Source: Pseudomonas sp. S06B 330 (GTDB taxonomy: Bacteria > Pseudomonadota > Gammaproteobacteria > Pseudomonadales > Pseudomonadaceae). Taken from it: a DNA stretch of 64,000 bases. Positions 63,357 through 64,000 of this stretch are shown piece after piece; position 1 is the first letter of the stretch, and each line of letters opens with the position of its first letter. A program made the translations under genes and the position numbers. The notes beneath the pieces were generated by a model that did no database searches, was not told the DNA's origin, and worked only from the letters and a program-made list of their open reading frames with translations. Where the stretch lies: NCBI RefSeq assembly GCF_002845275.2, contig NZ_CP088149.1:3840501-3904500 (forward strand). The letters are read 5' to 3'.

Positions 63357-64000
63357 GTGAAGGTTTTCCGCAAGCGCTGCATTTCTCTTTCGCCGATAGC
63401 GTCAATCGCTTTGTCGACTGGCTGGTACTGGCCTACGGGGATCAATTGCGCAGCGTTTCGCAAAGCCTGCTACACCTGCTGGTCGGCTTGGAAAATCTGC
63501 TGCGGGCAACGCCTTGGTGGTTATTGCTGGTGGTGGTTGCGCTACTTACCTGGCATGCCAGCCGTAGCATCATCCGGGCGCTGGTGCTCACGGGCCTGCT
63601 GTTTCTGATTGGAGTCATCGGCCTGTGGGACAAGCTCCTGCAAACCTGCGCCCTGGTGCTAGTGAGCACTGGCCTGTGCATCCTCATCGGGGTACCTGTC
63701 GGCGTATTGCTGGCCAGCCACCCGCGAGCACGCCGTTGGATGATGCCGGTCCTCGACGTCATGCAAACCCTGCCTAGCTTCGTCTACCTGATTCCAGTGC
63801 TGATGTTGTTTGGACTGGGCAAGGTTCCGGCGATTTTCGCCACCCTGATCTACGCGCTGCCGCCGCTGATTCGCCTGACCGAGCTGGGCTTGTCGCAAAT
63901 CGATCCGTCGCTGACCCAGGCCGCCCAAGGGTTGGGGGCCGGGCGCTGGCAACGCCTGCGCCGGGTCATGCTTCCGCTTGCCATGCCGAGCATCATGGCC
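63353..64000 (+). CDS. ABC transporter permease, ProW-like (3' end outside window)
   Basis: The frame opens with GTG at 63353 (VSEGFPQALHFSF) within the stop of the ProX-like gene (GTGA overlap) and runs without a stop to the end of the window, 216 codons so far. Seen: hydrophobic helices (PWWLLLVVVALLTWHA, ALVLTGLLFLIGVIGLWDKL, ALVLVSTGLCILIGVPVGVLLA), the segment PVLDVMQTLPSFVYLIPVLMLFG that is typical of ProW/OpuAB permeases, and the EAA-like loop LTQAAQGLGAGRWQRLRRVMLPLAMPSIMA. It is the membrane channel for the upstream binding protein. The remainder and the ATPase lie beyond the window. Confidence 0.9.
   Translation, partial: MSEGFPQALHFSFADSVNRFVDWLVLAYGDQLRSVSQSLLHLLVGLENLLRATPWWLLLVVVALLTWHASRSIIRALVLTGLLFLIGVIGLWDKLLQTCALVLVSTGLCILIGVPVGVLLASHPRARRWMMPVLDVMQTLPSFVYLIPVLMLFGLGKVPAIFATLIYALPPLIRLTELGLSQIDPSLTQAAQGLGAGRWQRLRRVMLPLAMPSIMA

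Overview
The window is chromosomal DNA of a Pseudomonas. The evidence is its high GC content, the nuoLMN order, an ANR-family regulator, PvdQ, CopAB, TamAB, and above all the order liuR - mvaB - CrcY sRNA - mgtC. From memory that order is the one in Pseudomonas putida, so the P. putida / P. fluorescens lineage is the best guess. I see no rRNA, tRNA, CRISPR array, insertion sequence or intact prophage. Coding density is high. Both window edges cut genes: nuoL on the left and a betaine/proline-type ABC permease on the right.

Region by region. 1-3.98 kb: the end of the nuo operon (nuoL', nuoM, nuoN) and a strong terminator. 4.1-7.3 kb: a TonB-dependent receptor and a convergent AI-2E/PerM-type permease. 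7.3-10.2 kb: an ANR/FNR paralogue with a small unknown gene downstream, divergent from trhP (yegQ); an ANR-type box lies at the class II position in front of trhP. 10.2-13.4 kb: pvdQ, a Fur-like winged-helix protein and a small membrane protein. 13.5-16.0 kb: an unexplained cluster holding an exported protein, a Mor-family regulator and two DUF2589 paralogues. 16.0-23.1 kb: tamB, tamA, a GNAT enzyme and xthA. 23.2-25.8 kb: a PstS-like/OmpA fusion behind a PhoB box, then a TerC-type membrane protein. 25.8-30.6 kb: an acyl-CoA dehydrogenase with a divergent LysR gene, liuR-mvaB with a LiuR operator, the CrcY sRNA with its sigma-54 promoter and probable CbrB sites, and mgtC. 30.7-36.0 kb: a DUF3203 protein, ccoG, a MocR-type regulator, an SDR and a fatty-acid-hydroxylase-family protein. 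36.1-39.7 kb: a copper module (copA, copB, a DUF411 protein) and a YqaA-type membrane protein. 39.7-46.2 kb: DinB, zapE, a GSDH-family dehydrogenase, an agmatinase-type ureohydrolase with a polyamine-binding protein, and a LysR regulator. 46.2-50.4 kb: an IutA/ChtA-type siderophore receptor with its fecI-fecR pair and a Fur box. 50.4-51.2 kb: two small proteins, one of them ElaB/YqjD-like. 51.2-57.3 kb: a FixLJ-like two-component system divergent from an acyl-CoA synthetase / acyl-CoA dehydrogenase pair. 57.4-62.3 kb: an orphan FecR, a Na+/H+ antiporter-family protein, and a chemoreceptor with a textbook FliA promoter. 62.3-64 kb: the start of an osmoprotectant ABC transporter.

The genes serve housekeeping energy metabolism plus responses to oxygen (ANR-type regulator, trhP, ccoG), phosphate (PhoB box), iron (Fur, FecI/FecR, PvdQ), copper (CopAB) and carbon source (CrcY). 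The most informative parts are regulatory: several promoters can be assigned from sequence alone. The least understood coding region is the DUF2589/Mor cluster at 13.5-16.0 kb.
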